This document shows positions 43,561 through 54,717 of a stretch of 64,000 nucleotides of DNA, in pieces. Position numbers and translations under genes: made by a program. Origin of the DNA: Triglochin maritima (Eukaryota; Streptophyta; Magnoliopsida; Alismatales; Juncaginaceae); assembly GCA_963682175.1 (NCBI GenBank), contig OY821787.1:22360501-22424500 (forward strand), given 5' to 3'. How positions within the stretch are numbered: the first letter of the stretch is position 1; each line of letters begins with the position of its first letter. The notes under the pieces were generated by a model. The model was not told the DNA's origin and did no database searches. It saw only the letters and a program-made list of their open reading frames with translations.

Positions 43561-44843
43561 GCCAACCTGAGATGAACCCAAGAATTAACAATCCACATAA
43601 TCAACATATGCCATATCAACCACATCAACATATGCCATATCAACCACCTCAACCATTTAATCCTCAATCATTCAATCCTCAACAAATTAGGCCTCCACCT
43701 AATGTACCACATAATGCACCACCTCCTAATGTGAACAATAATAAAAGACCAGTTCATATGGTTCAAGAAGAAGAGCAAAATCAACACATTAATGTTATAC
43801 TTACATTAAGATCTGGAAAATTTGTTAATAACAAAGTCACTCACCCTTTGGTAAATGAGCCTAATAATTCTGTCATACCTGAACCATCTAATGAGCCACC
43901 AATTCAATCTGAGGAACCAATTGAAATTGAAACAATTGAACCTGAAAGAGTATTCATTCCCAAAGCACCATTCCCTAATAGACTTAATAAGAATCATACA
44001 AATCAAATGGAGAAAATGTTGGAAGTTATTAAGCAAGTAAAAGTAAACATCCCTTTATTAGAAGCTATTCAACAAATTCCACTTTATGCAAGATTCTTAA
44101 AAGACTTATGCACCAAGAAAAGGAAAACACAAGTACCAAAAAGAGCATTCTTAATTGCAAATATAAGCTCTGTGTTAATCCAACCCACACAAATCAAATA
44201 TAAAGACCCTGGTTGTCCAACTATTTCATGTGTAATTGGTAACACCTTAATCAATAGGGCCTTGCTGGATTTGGGTGCTAGTGTTAATCTGCTTCCTTAC
44301 TCTGTGTATAAAGAATTGGATATAGGAGACCTTAAACAGACTAGGACCACACTCCAATTGGCTGATAGATCTGTTAAGATTCCTAGAGGTGTGGTTGATG
44401 ATGTTCTGATCAAAGTGGGTGAATTCATATTTCCTGTGGACTTTGTTGTCTTAGACACGGAGCCTGTTAATAACCCTAGCAATCAAATTCCTGTGATCTT
44501 AGGAAGACCTTTTTTAGCCACTTCCAATGCCCTAATCAATTGTAGGAATGGATTGATGAAATTGTCATTTGGAAATTTGACTGCTGAGCTAAATGTTTTT
44601 AACTTAGGGAAGCAACCTCGAATTTTCTCTGATGAACCGAGTGAATTGAATTATATTCAGGATTGTAGTGAGGATGATTTGATTTCGGATTACTTAAATT
44701 TCACCCAATTGGATGAAGTTGATTTTCAAAAGAACCTGAGTGGAGAGGCCACAATTTGTGACCAAATCAATCATATAGGTTCGAATCGATCTTCACCCAA
44801 TTGGTCAGCCTTAGGTGGACTTTTAGCCGAACCAAGACCTTAA
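43561..44843 (+). pseudogene. I linker and protease
   Basis: The frame is open from gag. A Pro/Gln/Asn-rich linker with repeats of HMPYQP is followed by NVILTLRSGKFVNNKVTHPL, MEKMLEVIKQVKVNIPLLEA and the protease core LLDLGASVNLLPYSVYKEL. FIFPVDFVVLDTEPV and QIPVILGRPFLATSNALINC come next. The frame meets TAA at 44841, after LLAEPRP; RT follows in the same frame, so one stop separates protease from RT. The DLGA core is standard for Athila. It would cut gag-pol. Confidence 0.9.
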
Positions 44844-46640
44844 GCAAAACCCTCACTACAAGAACCACCATCACTAGAGTTGAAGCCTCTCCCTACTACA
44901 CTCAAGTATGCCTTTTTAGGACCCTCATCCACCCTCCCAGTTATCATAGCATCGGATTTGACCCCCAATCAAGAGAAGGAAATGTTGAGAGTCCTCAGTA
45001 GGAATAAAGAAGCTATTGGATGGACCATGGCCGATATCAAGGGGATTAGCCCATCTATATTCCAACATATGATCCATTTGGAGGATAATACTCAACCCCG
45101 TAGGGATCCGCAAAGGCGATTTAACCCGGTCCTAACTAAGGCGGTCAAAAAGGAAATACTCAAATGGTTGGACAATGGAATTATATACCCTATATCCGAT
45201 AGTGCTTGGGTTAGTCCTATTCAGGTTGTCCCTAAGAAATCTGGAGTCACTGTGGTTGAGAATGAGAAGAATGAGTTAGTCCCGACCCGTATCCAAACCG
45301 GTTGGCGGATTTGTATTGACTATAGGAAACTGAATTTTGCAACCCGTAAGGACCACTTCCCTCTTCCTTTCATAGATCAAATGCTAGAACGGTTGGCCGG
45401 ATATGAGTATTATTGTTTTCTTGATGGATATTCCGGCTATAACCAAATTCCTATCGCTCCTGAGGAACAGGAGAAAACTACCTTCACGTGCCCATTCGGC
45501 ACGTTTGCTTTCCGTCGCATGCCCTTTGGCTTGTGCTATGCTCCTGCCACATTTCAAAGATGTATGGTTAGCATCTTCTCTGATATGGTGGATAATTTCA
45601 TGGAAATTTTCATGGATGATTTCTCTGTCTTTGGTCCCACTTTTGCCGATTGTTTGAACCATTTGGAATTAGTACTAGTAAGGTGTCAGGAGAAGAACTT
45701 GACCTTAAATTGGGAAAAATGTCATTTCATGGTTAAGAATGGAATAGTACTTGGTCACATTGTGTCTAAGGATGGCATTCAAGTGGATAAAGCCAAGGTG
45801 GATTTGATTAAGCATCTCCCTCCACCAACAAATGTCAAAGAGATTCGTTCATTTTTAGGGCATGCCGGTTTCTATCGAAGGTTTATCAAGGACTTTAGTA
45901 AGGTGGCTAGACCATTGACTGAATTATTAGCGAAGGACTCTAAGTTTGAATTTTCGGATAAATGTTTGGAGTCCTTTAACCACCTTACAAGGGAATTGAT
46001 GTCGGCACCCATTATCCATTCACCCGATTGGACCCAACCCTTTGAGATAATGTGTGATGCATCGGATTACGCCATAGGAGCGGTGTTGGGTAAGAAAATT
46101 GAAAAGAAACCTCACGTGATATATTATGCTAGTAAAACATTGAATGATGCCCAATTGAACTATACGGTAACCGAGAAAGAATTTCTAGCAGTCATTTTTG
46201 CCTTGGAATAATTTCGACAATATTTGATAGGCACACATGTGATTATTTACACGGATCATGCGGCCATAAGACATTTAGTGAACAAAAAGGATGCCAAGCC
46301 GCGTTTATTGCGTTGGATCTTACTACTGCAAGATTTTGATGTCAAAATCCGTGATAAAAATGGTTGTGAAAATGTAGTCGTCGATCACTTGTCTAGAATT
46401 CCTCTTATCCCAGTGAATAACACACCAGTGAATGAGAACTTTCCGGATGAACAAATTATGGTTGTGTCTGGCGAACCATGGTTCACCGATATAGTCAATT
46501 TCTTAGTAACTGGTGTGACCCCGACTGAATGGTCTAAGAACGATCAAGCCAAATTTAGGTCCCTAGTAAAGAATTTTTATTGGGATGACCCATATTTTTC
46601 AAGTATTGTTCGGATCAAATCATTAGGAGATGTGTTCCTG
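44844..46640 (+). pseudogene. I reverse transcriptase and RNase H
   Basis: RT begins near KPLPTTLKYAFLGPSSTLPV. It has KEEILKW-type text, GWRICIDYRKLNFATRKDHF, YYCFLDGYSGYNQIPIAPEE (first catalytic Asp), [20 protein letters not shown] and the active site FMDDFSVFG. RNase H has [17 protein letters not shown] and [18 protein letters not shown] at 46209 then interrupts it before [20 protein letters not shown] and [12 protein letters not shown]. The catalytic residues are kept, but the stops kill it. The RT text is typical of the Athila clade. Confidence 0.93.
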
Positions 46641-47749
46641 AGGAGGAATTTGCAAGTGTTCTATCTTTTTGTCATGACCAAGCATGTGGAGGACATTTTG
46701 GAGCTAAGAAAACCACGGCCAAAGTTTTACAGTGTGGATTTTATTGGCCCACCCTATTTAAGGATGCATTTGCATTTTATAATTCTTGCTCTAGATGTCA
46801 AATGCTAGGAAAACTCTCTCGTAGAGACATGATGCCTCTGCACCCTATTCTCATAGTTGATATCTTCGATGTTTGGGGCATCAATTTTATGGGCCCATTT
46901 CCAATGTCTTTTGGGAAGGAGTATATCTTGCTAGCTGTGGACTATGTGTCCATGTGGTTTGAGGCTATCCCCACAAAATCCAATGACAACAAAGTTGTTG
47001 TAAAATTTCTGACGGAGAAAATTTTCTCCCGATTTGGTACTCCACGTACCATTATCAGTGACCGGGGTACTCATTTCTATAATCGATCATTTGAAGCTTT
47101 GATGAGAAAATATTCCATAACTCATAAGTTAGCTACCCCGTATCACCCTCAAACAAGTGGACAAGTTGAGGTGTCCAATAGACAAATCAAGCAAATTCTG
47201 GAAAAAAATGGTTAATGCCTCACGTAAGGATTGGTCTGTAAGAATTAATGATGCGTTGTGGGCCTATCAGACCGCTTTCAAGACCAATTTAGGAATGTCC
47301 CCTTACCGGTTAGTCTATGGAAAAACGTGCCACTTACCGGTCGAATTGGAGCATAGAGCCCTTTGGGCTATTAAGCAACTTAATATGGATTTAGAGGCAG
47401 CCGGTAATGCTCGAAAATTGGATTTAGTTGAGCTTGAGGAAATAAGAAATGAGGCGTATGAGAATGCTAAAATTTATAAGGAAAAGACCAAGGTTTTTCA
47501 TGATAAATCCATCGTAGGAAATCTTTTTCTCCTGGACAGTTGGTCCTTCTCTATAACTCTCGCCTTCATCTCTTTTCCGGCAAACTCAAGAGTCGTTGGA
47601 CCGGCCCTTTCATGATCAAAACCGTTTTCCCTCATGGAGCGGTCGAGATCAGTAATCCGGAGAACGGTGAAAACTTTAAAGTTAACGGGAATCGATTGAA
47701 GCCCTACTTAAATCATCCCTCCAATGTTGCAGAGGAAGTCGTGTTTTGA
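46600..47749 (+). pseudogene. I integrase
   Basis: After a frameshift near 46600 the H2C2 finger is readable ([20 protein letters not shown] and NSCSRCQ). The catalytic core in frame 46802-47215 has [13 protein letters not shown] (Asp), [15 protein letters not shown] (Asp) and [18 protein letters not shown] (Glu), the D-D-E set. A run of A near 47205 causes another frameshift. The C-terminal part follows in frame 47157-47615 ([20 protein letters not shown]). A third frameshift near 47520 leads to [20 protein letters not shown] (GPF/Y-type end). It is inactive through these shifts. Confidence 0.9.
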
Positions 47750-47790
47750 CACGCAATTCCTCATTCTGATTAAGTTTTAGTTTATTTCTC

Positions 47791-47922
47791 AAAAAAAAAA
47801 AAAAAAAAATCGAAAAAAAACGAAAAAAAAATTTGGTACATGACTTATTTTGGAAAACGGTGGAAGTACATGACTTATTTTTCTAAATCTCACGTACATC
47901 ACTTTAGCAGCATTCTATCACC
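47791..47922 (+). repeat. Poly(A) tract and short direct repeat after I pol
   Basis: Nineteen A at 47791-47809 are followed by two more A-rich runs. TACATGACTTATTTT is repeated near 47838 and 47868. The tract lies between the pol end and the third ORF. Confidence 0.8.
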
Positions 47923-48798
47923 ATGGTGTTTCCCGAGAAGAACTTCCACCCGTTGCTCGTTAGTGATCAAAACGGCACCCACTTTTACGACAAAATCATA
48001 GCACGGAGTTGGAGCTACTTGGTCCATAATTACAATGATGTTTACTGCCTTAGCTTAGTGGAGGAGTTCTATAGCAGTATCACTAACATAGACCTAGACA
48101 GTGGGTACATTTTACTGAATTGGAGAAACAAAGTCTGGGCGATTGACCTCCACATCATCTCCAACTTGACTGACATACCACAAGGGGCATCCACTTTGCC
48201 ATCCGAGGAACTCAGTTTCTATCGGTCACTCATGGGACCAGATTGTGTGCTTAGTCGTGATCGGGGTATCAAGGGCACATCCATGTACTGGAATGTCTTT
48301 ACAGCATGTAGATGAGCATGCCAAAACGTCACGAGTAATACCCACAACACTTCTTTTCGCACCGTTGAGATGGGCATCGTTCACTCCCTGATGACCCGTG
48401 ATCGCACTTACTGTATGTGCCGACGACTTCTGACCACCATTGGAGAAGGCCACCAACGCAGCTCCCAACCTCTGCCTTGCCTTGTCACCACTATTTGCAA
48501 GCACTTCATGGCCTATGAGTCTTTTTGGGTGTACGAAGCTGACATGCTCCCTTGTACGGTGGAACGAGAGCCATCCTCCTATCGTGGCACTATCGCGGAC
48601 CTGTGGACACCTCCAGAAATGGAGGATGCTATGCACTCAAGTGAGTCGTCTGAAGACTCTGCAACATTTTGGGCTCAGTCAACCCCAGAAAACTCTGACG
48701 AGCATAGGTCCCAAATGTGGGGCGGGATGAAGCGCCTCAATAGCAAACTGAACAAAGCACTCTCTGACCGTGGAGAGTCGTCATCCCGAAGGCGGTAA
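47923..48798 (+). pseudogene. I third ORF (plant transposon-protein-like), one stop
   Basis: ATG at 47923; one frame runs to TAA at 48798 with a single TGA at 48313, about 291 residues. It opens MVFPEKNFHPLLVSDQNGTH and continues IARSWSYLVHNY, SLVEEFYSSITN and LLNWRNKVWAIDLHIISNLT, then DIPQGASTLPSEELSFYRSL. After the stop come GIVHSLMTRDRTYCMCRRLL and PCLVTTICKHFMAYESFWVY, with a Ser/Glu-rich tail. The layout resembles the 'putative plant transposon protein' domain known from Athila-like elements. It sits in the env-like position, but I see no signal peptide or membrane segment. I infer an accessory protein of unknown role. Family assignment is from memory of the motif order only. Confidence 0.6.
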
Positions 48799-49645
48799 CT
48801 TTATTTTTTTCTTGCATGTCCTATATTATTTAGTTTTGCATACATTGAGGGCAATGCTGAAATAGGTGTAGGGGGATGACTAGTTATCTACCTATATGTT
48901 TTGTTTTTATCTCCAAAAAAAATAAAAATAAAAATATATCAATGTTTCATGACATAGCTTAAGATTAAACTACCAAAACCCGAGTACAAATTGCATTGAG
49001 TTTTTTCCTTATTATATAGTTCTGCTTGTAGAAATTATGACATAAATCTAAGTTCCAAAGAAATATACCTGGAAGTGTGGACTTCGGATAACAATTAAGC
49101 CTTGAGGAAAATAAAAGGGGAATAAAAGTGAGGAAAGCACATCTTTCAAAATGATTACAAAAGCCCAAGCCTTCGAGTCACTGGTCCGTAGGGGTATCTT
49201 CAAACCCGGTAACTTGAGTCTGCCAGCTCGGGATTATCGACCAAACTCGCTACACGAATGCAAAAGGGTAAAAGTGTCAAATAAAGCAAATATGTTGAAT
49301 CTCGGGGAATTATTACTCAAGGCCCAAAGTTAAAAGAATGATTCATGCCATGGTTGATCCAAATGATACTTCACCACCAGAGGAGGCGTGCAAAATAATT
49401 TAAGTGATAACATGTGTAGAAGGGTTAGTGGTGTGAATGTTGGAGGAACAAAGACCAAGTAGAATTTTTATGAGTTAGATTTATATAATGAGCATGCAAG
49501 AATCCTAAGTGAGATGTATAAGGTTGACGTGGAGATATTGAGAGTTATTCATGAAACATTGAATTAAGACTTTGTGGGTGTGTCAACTGAAAACCCTCAC
49601 GAGACAAAACTCGTCCTCCAAGGAAACTTAGGGTTTTAAAGGCTT
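48799..49645 (+). other. I 3' non-coding region
   Basis: No gene is seen. At 48838-48878 there is CATTGAGGGCAATG followed by a purine tract GGTGTAGGGGGA. The region from 48950 on matches C (56100-56840) on the other strand. Confidence 0.7.
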
Positions 49646-49666
49646 GTTGCACATGCTAAGTGCAAC
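49646..49666 (+). other. Conserved stem-loop near I 3' end
   Basis: GTTGCAC/GTGCAAC with loop ATGCTAA, 104 bp before the 3' LTR. ACCGTGATTCCTACGAAAGT follows and is also kept in B and C. Confidence 0.6.
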
Positions 49667-49754
49667 CGTGATTCCTACGAAAGTGAGTTAGGATTTTCTG
49701 TGCTTTCATACTTATATTTCTCATGTTTTGTTTTGCTCGAGACTAGCAAAATCT

Positions 49755-49769
49755 AGGTGTAGGGGTATT
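49755..49769 (+). other. I polypurine tract
   Basis: AGGTGTAGGGGTATT directly precedes the LTR. Confidence 0.82.
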
Positions 49770-51016
49770 TGATGCATTGCATACAATGCATCATATGTCT
49801 TTCATTTAGATTGTTTTTATATAAATAAATGCTACTAAGGTGTTGTTTTGAGCAATTGTGCAGAATTCAGGAGTTACAATGCAATTTACCAATATTCGAG
49901 CTAAAACGCTTGCAATGGACTCAGATGGATCATAAAGACCAATTAGCTAGAGATTCAAGCTCAAGTTGAAGTCCAATTGATTGCATAAGAAGCCAGGGAC
50001 CTGATCGCAAATTAGAAGGACTAAAAAGTTATTTTGGAGGAGTATTCAAGAAGAAATCAAATTCAGATCTCCAAAGATATGCAATAATTGATTTATACGC
50101 GTGGAGATACCAAAAACACACCCGCAAAAGCACAAAGTAATTTGCACCATCCATGCGGCGATTCCACCGCATCTGACGGTCAATATGCGGCGGAATCGCC
50201 GCATGGGTTGCGATCCGGGCCTCCTATTTTCATCCAATTGTGTAATAACACATGTCCTTCCTAATGCATACTTAGGGTTTCTTTTATCGGCTATAAATAG
50301 CCCCGAAATATTGTTGTAAGGGGAACTTTTGTATTTCCATTCTATAAGCAATAAAATTCTGCCCTTTTATTTCTCCATTGTCTTTGTCTTTTGTAAGCTT
50401 AGTTTTAGATTAATGTTTCATGTTCTTAATTCCAGTAGAGTAATTTAGTTGTTCTTTATTTTTCTCTTAGAATAATTTGTTGCATGCTTAGAATAATTGC
50501 ATTTGTTTTCGTAGATCGTAGTTTAGTATAATACTTCTTCTTTTTTCGTAGTCTCTCGATGATCTCCATGACCCCTTCTCCTCATCTTCTCCCCATGGCT
50601 TTCTAAAACCTTCCAAAGGGTGGGGGTGACGGATTTAGGGTTAGAGAAGAGAGATTGTTTTTATTTTAATTTCTTGTTAGTGTTTTGATCATATGAGTTT
50701 TTGTTAAATCAATTATCATATGATGCTTAATATCTCACTTGATTTATAATAATTTTCGTGATCTCTAATCTAACTCAAAGATTCATAACTCCCACCCGCT
50801 GGACTCATCCTTATTTGTTTCTTAGTTTTTGTTTTTGTTGTTCTTGCTTTAGAAAAATTAAAAATCCAAAAATCTCAAACCAACCCTATTTCTCTCTTTC
50901 TTTCCTTAATCAAAAATCACAAAAAGATAAGAATCTCTACCTCCTTGTGTTCGACCCGTACTTGCCGCGTCTTCATCGACGCCGTGCACTTGCGATATAA
51001 ATAAAAAATCTCAACA
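49770..51016 (+). repeat. I 3' LTR, 1247 bp
   Basis: It is collinear with the 5' LTR, with small indels near 50107 and 50830. TATAAATA lies at 50292-50299. Confidence 0.94.
50153..50204. promoter_or_regulatory. Paired 20-bp palindromes in I 3' LTR
   Basis: ATGCGGCGATTCCACCGCAT (50153-50172) and ATGCGGCGGAATCGCCGCAT (50185-50204) are 32 bp centre to centre. The one mismatch in site 1 differs from that in the 5' LTR. Confidence 0.85.
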
Positions 51017-51021
51017 CCTAC
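51017..51021. repeat. Target duplication of I (right), CCTAC
   Basis: It matches 39701-39705. Confidence 0.93.
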
Positions 51022-51787
51022 CAGAGTTGAACACATGAAACTCGGCACTCATGTTACCGAATGAGAGCTTCATGAGACCATTTCTACAATTAATCAAGGC
51101 ATTGGAGGTGGCCAGAAATGGTCTACCCAAAATCAAAGGTATTTGAGAGTGGGTGTTCGCAACAGGATTGGTATCGAGGACAACAAAATCGACTGGAAAA
51201 ATAAAATCTCCAACTTTGATAAGCACGTCCTCGATAATCCCCATGAGAATACGAATGGATCTATTCGCCAATTGGAGGGTGATCTTAGTTGGTTTCAATT
51301 CTCCCAAGTTCAACTGTTGATAAACAGAGAATGGGAGGAGGTTGACCGCTGATCCTAAATCAAGCAAAACATTGCTCATTCTAGTGTCCCCTATCGTACA
51401 CTGAATAGTAGGACACCCAGGGTCCTTGTATTTTGTGTAGGTGGGATTGGACAAAAGTGAGCTGATATTTGCAGCCAAGAATGCTTTCTTAGGAACATTG
51501 GTCTTCCTCTTGGTTGTGCAGAGATCCTTCAACACTTTGGCATATTGAGGTATTTGTTGTATGACATCCAACAAGGGGATGTTAACTTTTACTTCCTTAA
51601 ACACCTCTAATATCTTGTCCATGTTGTCACTCTGCTTTTTGGTTAACCTACTTGGATAGGGAGCTTTTGGCAGGTAGGTTTTCTGCGGTGCCTGAGAAGA
51701 AAGCTTTGGTGTATTACCCTCACCCTCAGTCTCTTCTTCACCACCATTCCCACTGATGGGCTGCATAGATGGTGGTTGTTGTGGCAA
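51017..51787 (-). pseudogene. B protease
   Basis: The minus-strand frame 51787-51017 carries MDKILEVFKEVKVNIPLLDV, LKDLCTTKRKTNVPKKAFLA and the core LLDLGSAVNLLPFSVYQQL. It then has FIFPVDFVVLDTNPV, QIPLILGRPFLATSNALINC and LMKLSFGNMSAEFHVFNSGR. DLGS replaces the usual DTG/DSG, as in other Athila proteases here. The frame is open through this part, but the upstream linker has a stop at 51806. I is inserted at the last codon (TSD CCTAC). The gene order gag-protease agrees with Athila. Confidence 0.87.
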
Positions 51788-51805
51788 GGAAATGTGATTG
51801 TCAAC

Positions 51806-53130
51806 CTATTTTCCATTCCTTAAGGTCACAATGGAATTGACATGGTGAACCGGTTCCTCCACATGGTTCACTTGCCTCCCCCGAGGTACCACATTCTCAT
51901 TTTGCGTGTGTTGTTGTTGGTACATATGGGGGTTTGCCTCAAGCTGGCTAGGAAAAGACCCTCTCTCTCTTTCATGTACAAACTGAGCCAATTGGCCCAT
52001 CTGAAGCTCTAGAGATTTGATGGTCTATTGATTTAAAGTGAGAACTTGACTCGTGGTTGACATAAAAAAATTCATTGAGTTTGCAAGTCCACGAGTCAAG
52101 GTCTCAAGCGAATTGAATCGGGTTTCCATATTATTGAAATTTGGGAAACCAGATTGATTGGTGGTTTGCGCTTGGGGTGGCTGATAGGAATGTGCAAGCA
52201 TAGGAAGTTGGTGTGATTGGTAAGGTGGTCTAGAGGAGTTTGAACGACCACCCGGGGCATTAGTTTGGTCCCATGGTCTAGGAAAAGCCCATGCCTCCCT
52301 TTCATCTTTTCCTAAGAACTCTCTTTGACACATGGACTCAAGGAGCGTTCTTGACGGGATGTGAAGACCTTCGTAAACAATCTGACAAAGGCGCCACTAC
52401 TCGATGCCATGGTGAGGGCATGAGGATAATAGCTCCTTGAACCTCTCTAATGTATGCATGGAATGGTTCGGTCTCATGTTGATAGAACGAATTGATTTCG
52501 TTCCTCAATTTTTTAGTCCAATGATTTGGGAAGTACTTCTTGAGGAATGCAGATTGAAACTCATCCCAAGTCCTAAAGGCATTCGCCTGGTTGCTGTACA
52601 ACCACTTCTTGGCGTCATCCTTCAGCGTAAAGGGGACAAGCCTAAGATGGATGGAGTCTGTGCTAAGTTTTTTGTAGCTTGAACATAGCAAAAACCTCCT
52701 CAAATTCCCTGAGAAAGATATAGGGGTCACCTTTCCCAGTGAAATGAGGGAGCATGGAAATAAACTGAGGCTTAACCTCAAAATGGTTCCCATTTGCCTC
52801 TGGCAATATCATGCATGAGGGTAGATCTGTACGACTCAAGTAGCATCGATCACGGAGAGGTATGGGAACGACAACTGGAAGAGCAGGTCGAACAGGTGGG
52901 TCTAGCAACTGCTCCTCCTCAAGGAAATGAGCATCCATTGAACCCGAACGGTGTGCGACACGAGAGGAGGAAGGCATCGAGAAATCGATGACCGAAGCCA
53001 GATTGACAACGCTCCTCGTCAAACGACCCCTCTTGTCTCGTGTCCACGAAGGCATACACAAAGGTGCACGCACACAAACCAAAACTTTTTTTTTCAAAGA
53101 ATGTACGTAGGGGAGAAGACGAGGGAACAC
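51806..53130 (-). pseudogene. B gag, frameshifted and lacking the zinc knuckle
   Basis: Frames 53130-52663, 52793-52338, 52333-52025 and 52000-51806 make up a gag: SMDAHFLEEEQLLDPPVRPA, LRDRCYLSRTDLPSC, GDPYIFLREFEEVFAMF, LRLVPFTLKDDAKKWLYS and FLKKYFPNHWTKKLRNEINS. Frameshifts lie near 52680 and 52440. After DEREAWAF the text jumps to PRPWDQTNAPGGRSNSSRPP; comparison with A and I shows that the segment with the CCHC knuckle has been deleted. The tail has MGQLAQFVHERERGSFPSQL. It is not functional. Confidence 0.82.
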
Positions 53131-53953
53131 AGGAGAGAAAGAATGACTCAGGAGAGAAGGGAAGAAGTCCTAATGCTACGGCGGATGGGTATAGGTAGAA
53201 GCACACAAGCAAACAAGGTTCAAGCAATCCTAAGGTCGCTATAGGTCGTTATAGCTAGACGACGCCTAACTGCGAGGTCACACGGCCTCAACACGCCTCA
53301 CCTCCCTACGACGAAGACCACAAAGCCCAGCAAGTGAGCCAATATCCAGGGATCTCATCTCTCCTACTGTCGACAAATTGGGCAACGCCGATCAGGTCAT
53401 GACGGTCGTGACCGGATCACTCTCCTAATGCGCCAAAAATCCTTAGGGCCAATGTCTACTTGATTTAAAAAATTAGGCTCTTTATTAGTGTGGTTTGGGG
53501 GCGAAGGAAAGGGTGATGAAATCCCCCACCTTATCTTTTATGGGACAACCCCTCCTTAGTAGCATTTTGGAGTCTTAATCTAACAATCAACTCTCCAAAC
53601 AAAACGCTCAACTCACACTTGTTTCAATGCACTTTCTACTAACTAATGCATGTTCAGACGAAATGCATGAATGAGAGTAGAAGGTGCGTACCTCACGCCA
53701 GCACTCAGCAACTGAAAATAAAGCTAAAATGAAAGACAATCTATATGCCTAAGTCACATACGTGGTGCATGACCTAAACAAAAAGAATGCCTAATATTTT
53801 GCTTTGGCTTTTAGAGTCCAAGTTGCTTAAAGGAGGTTTGATTATTGATCTGGGGATAAACTATAAGTCAAAAACATGCCAAATCAAGTCCCAGATCACT
53901 ACATCAATTATGTAAACACGCCACAGAAATAAGAGAATAAAATGAGCTCACTA
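53131..53953 (-). other. B leader, non-coding
   Basis: It matches the A leader on the other strand. No gene is seen. Confidence 0.7.
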
Positions 53954-53992
53954 GACCGCCAATTGGCGGTCTCAAGCCGCTCATTGGCGGTC
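53954..53992. promoter_or_regulatory. Paired 18-bp palindromes in B leader (18-3-18)
   Basis: GACCGCCAATTGGCGGTC (53954-53971, perfect) and AGCCGCTCATTGGCGGTC (53975-53992) are 21 bp apart and lie about 131 bp downstream of the primer site on the minus strand. Confidence 0.85.
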
Positions 53993-54122
53993 TAAAGTAC
54001 CCAGCCTCCAAATTTCTCCAGGTGTTCCTCTTGTCGACTCCAAGTCTCCTGAAACAAATAAAAACTACAAAACACAAATTAAATCCATTCGAATCGTCCC
54101 AACAAGAGTCTGGGCTGGCACC

Positions 54123-54140
54123 TCCCCGGCAACGGGGCCA
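54123..54140 (-). other. B primer-binding site (tRNA-Asp type)
   Basis: The minus-strand text TGGCCCCGTTGCCGGGGA has one mismatch to the consensus. Confidence 0.88.
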
Positions 54141-54146
54141 AAAACT

Positions 54147-54717
54147 TGTTGAACGTTTTAATTAAACCGCAAGTGCACGGCCACGTTGAAGCGGTGGCAA
54201 GTACGGGTCGTCCTCAGGGAGGTGAGCAGCCTCTCGTTTGCATGAAATCAAGTGGCGAAAAAATGGAGAAGAGGGTTGATTATGCTACTCTACGCTACAC
54301 TACACTACGAAGTATGAAATGCGAAAGAAAGCAACAAACGATTAACTAAAACTTAACTAAGAACAAAAGACGAGTGCTAGACTTCAGAAATGAAAAACCC
54401 CTAAGGGGTGGACTGAGTGCACACAAGCAAAGAGGTGGGTGTTGAACACATTCTTTAAGCACAAATAAGGGTGGTGTTATCATGCATAGGAAGTGTCTAA
54501 ATGTTGAGGCAAAACCTATCAATCTATTCACCAACTTAGTTGATTAACATTTACATATGCAAGATGTTTATTTCAGAACCTAAACAAGCATGAGATGTGT
54601 CTACTCATTTTGGCAAAACTCATCAAGTTATAAATTCTATCCTAAACAAGCAAGCATACATTCATGTTTTATCAACACATTGGAAATAAAGCATTCAATC
54701 CATTCTCATTTGAATGT
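54147..54717 (-). repeat. B 5' LTR, inner part
   Basis: It starts TGTTGAACG on the plus strand and is cut by C after AATGT. It continues at 61208. Confidence 0.9.
54713..54717. repeat. Target duplication of C (left), AATGT
   Basis: The partner is CATGT at 61203-61207. The intact B 3' LTR reads TTTGCATGTATG here, so the left copy has mutated. Confidence 0.8.

Larger units (their letters stand above)
39706..51016 (+). mobile_element. Element I: nearly full-length Athila retrotransposon (11.3 kb)
   Basis: LTRs of 1262 and 1247 bp start TGATGCATTGC and end CTCAACA. The TSD is CCTAC (39701-39705, 51017-51021). The primer site TGGCGCCGTTGCCGGGGA matches tRNA-Asp exactly. The order is leader, gag, protease, RT, RNase H, integrase, a third ORF, PPT. 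All Athila pol domains are recognisable, but at least three stops and four frameshifts show that this copy is dead. It is inserted in the protease of B. Confidence 0.96.

Noticed and set aside
47923..48798. Retrovirus-type envelope gene in I
   Set aside because: The position fits, but I see no signal peptide, membrane segment or cysteine pattern; it is annotated as an unknown accessory ORF.
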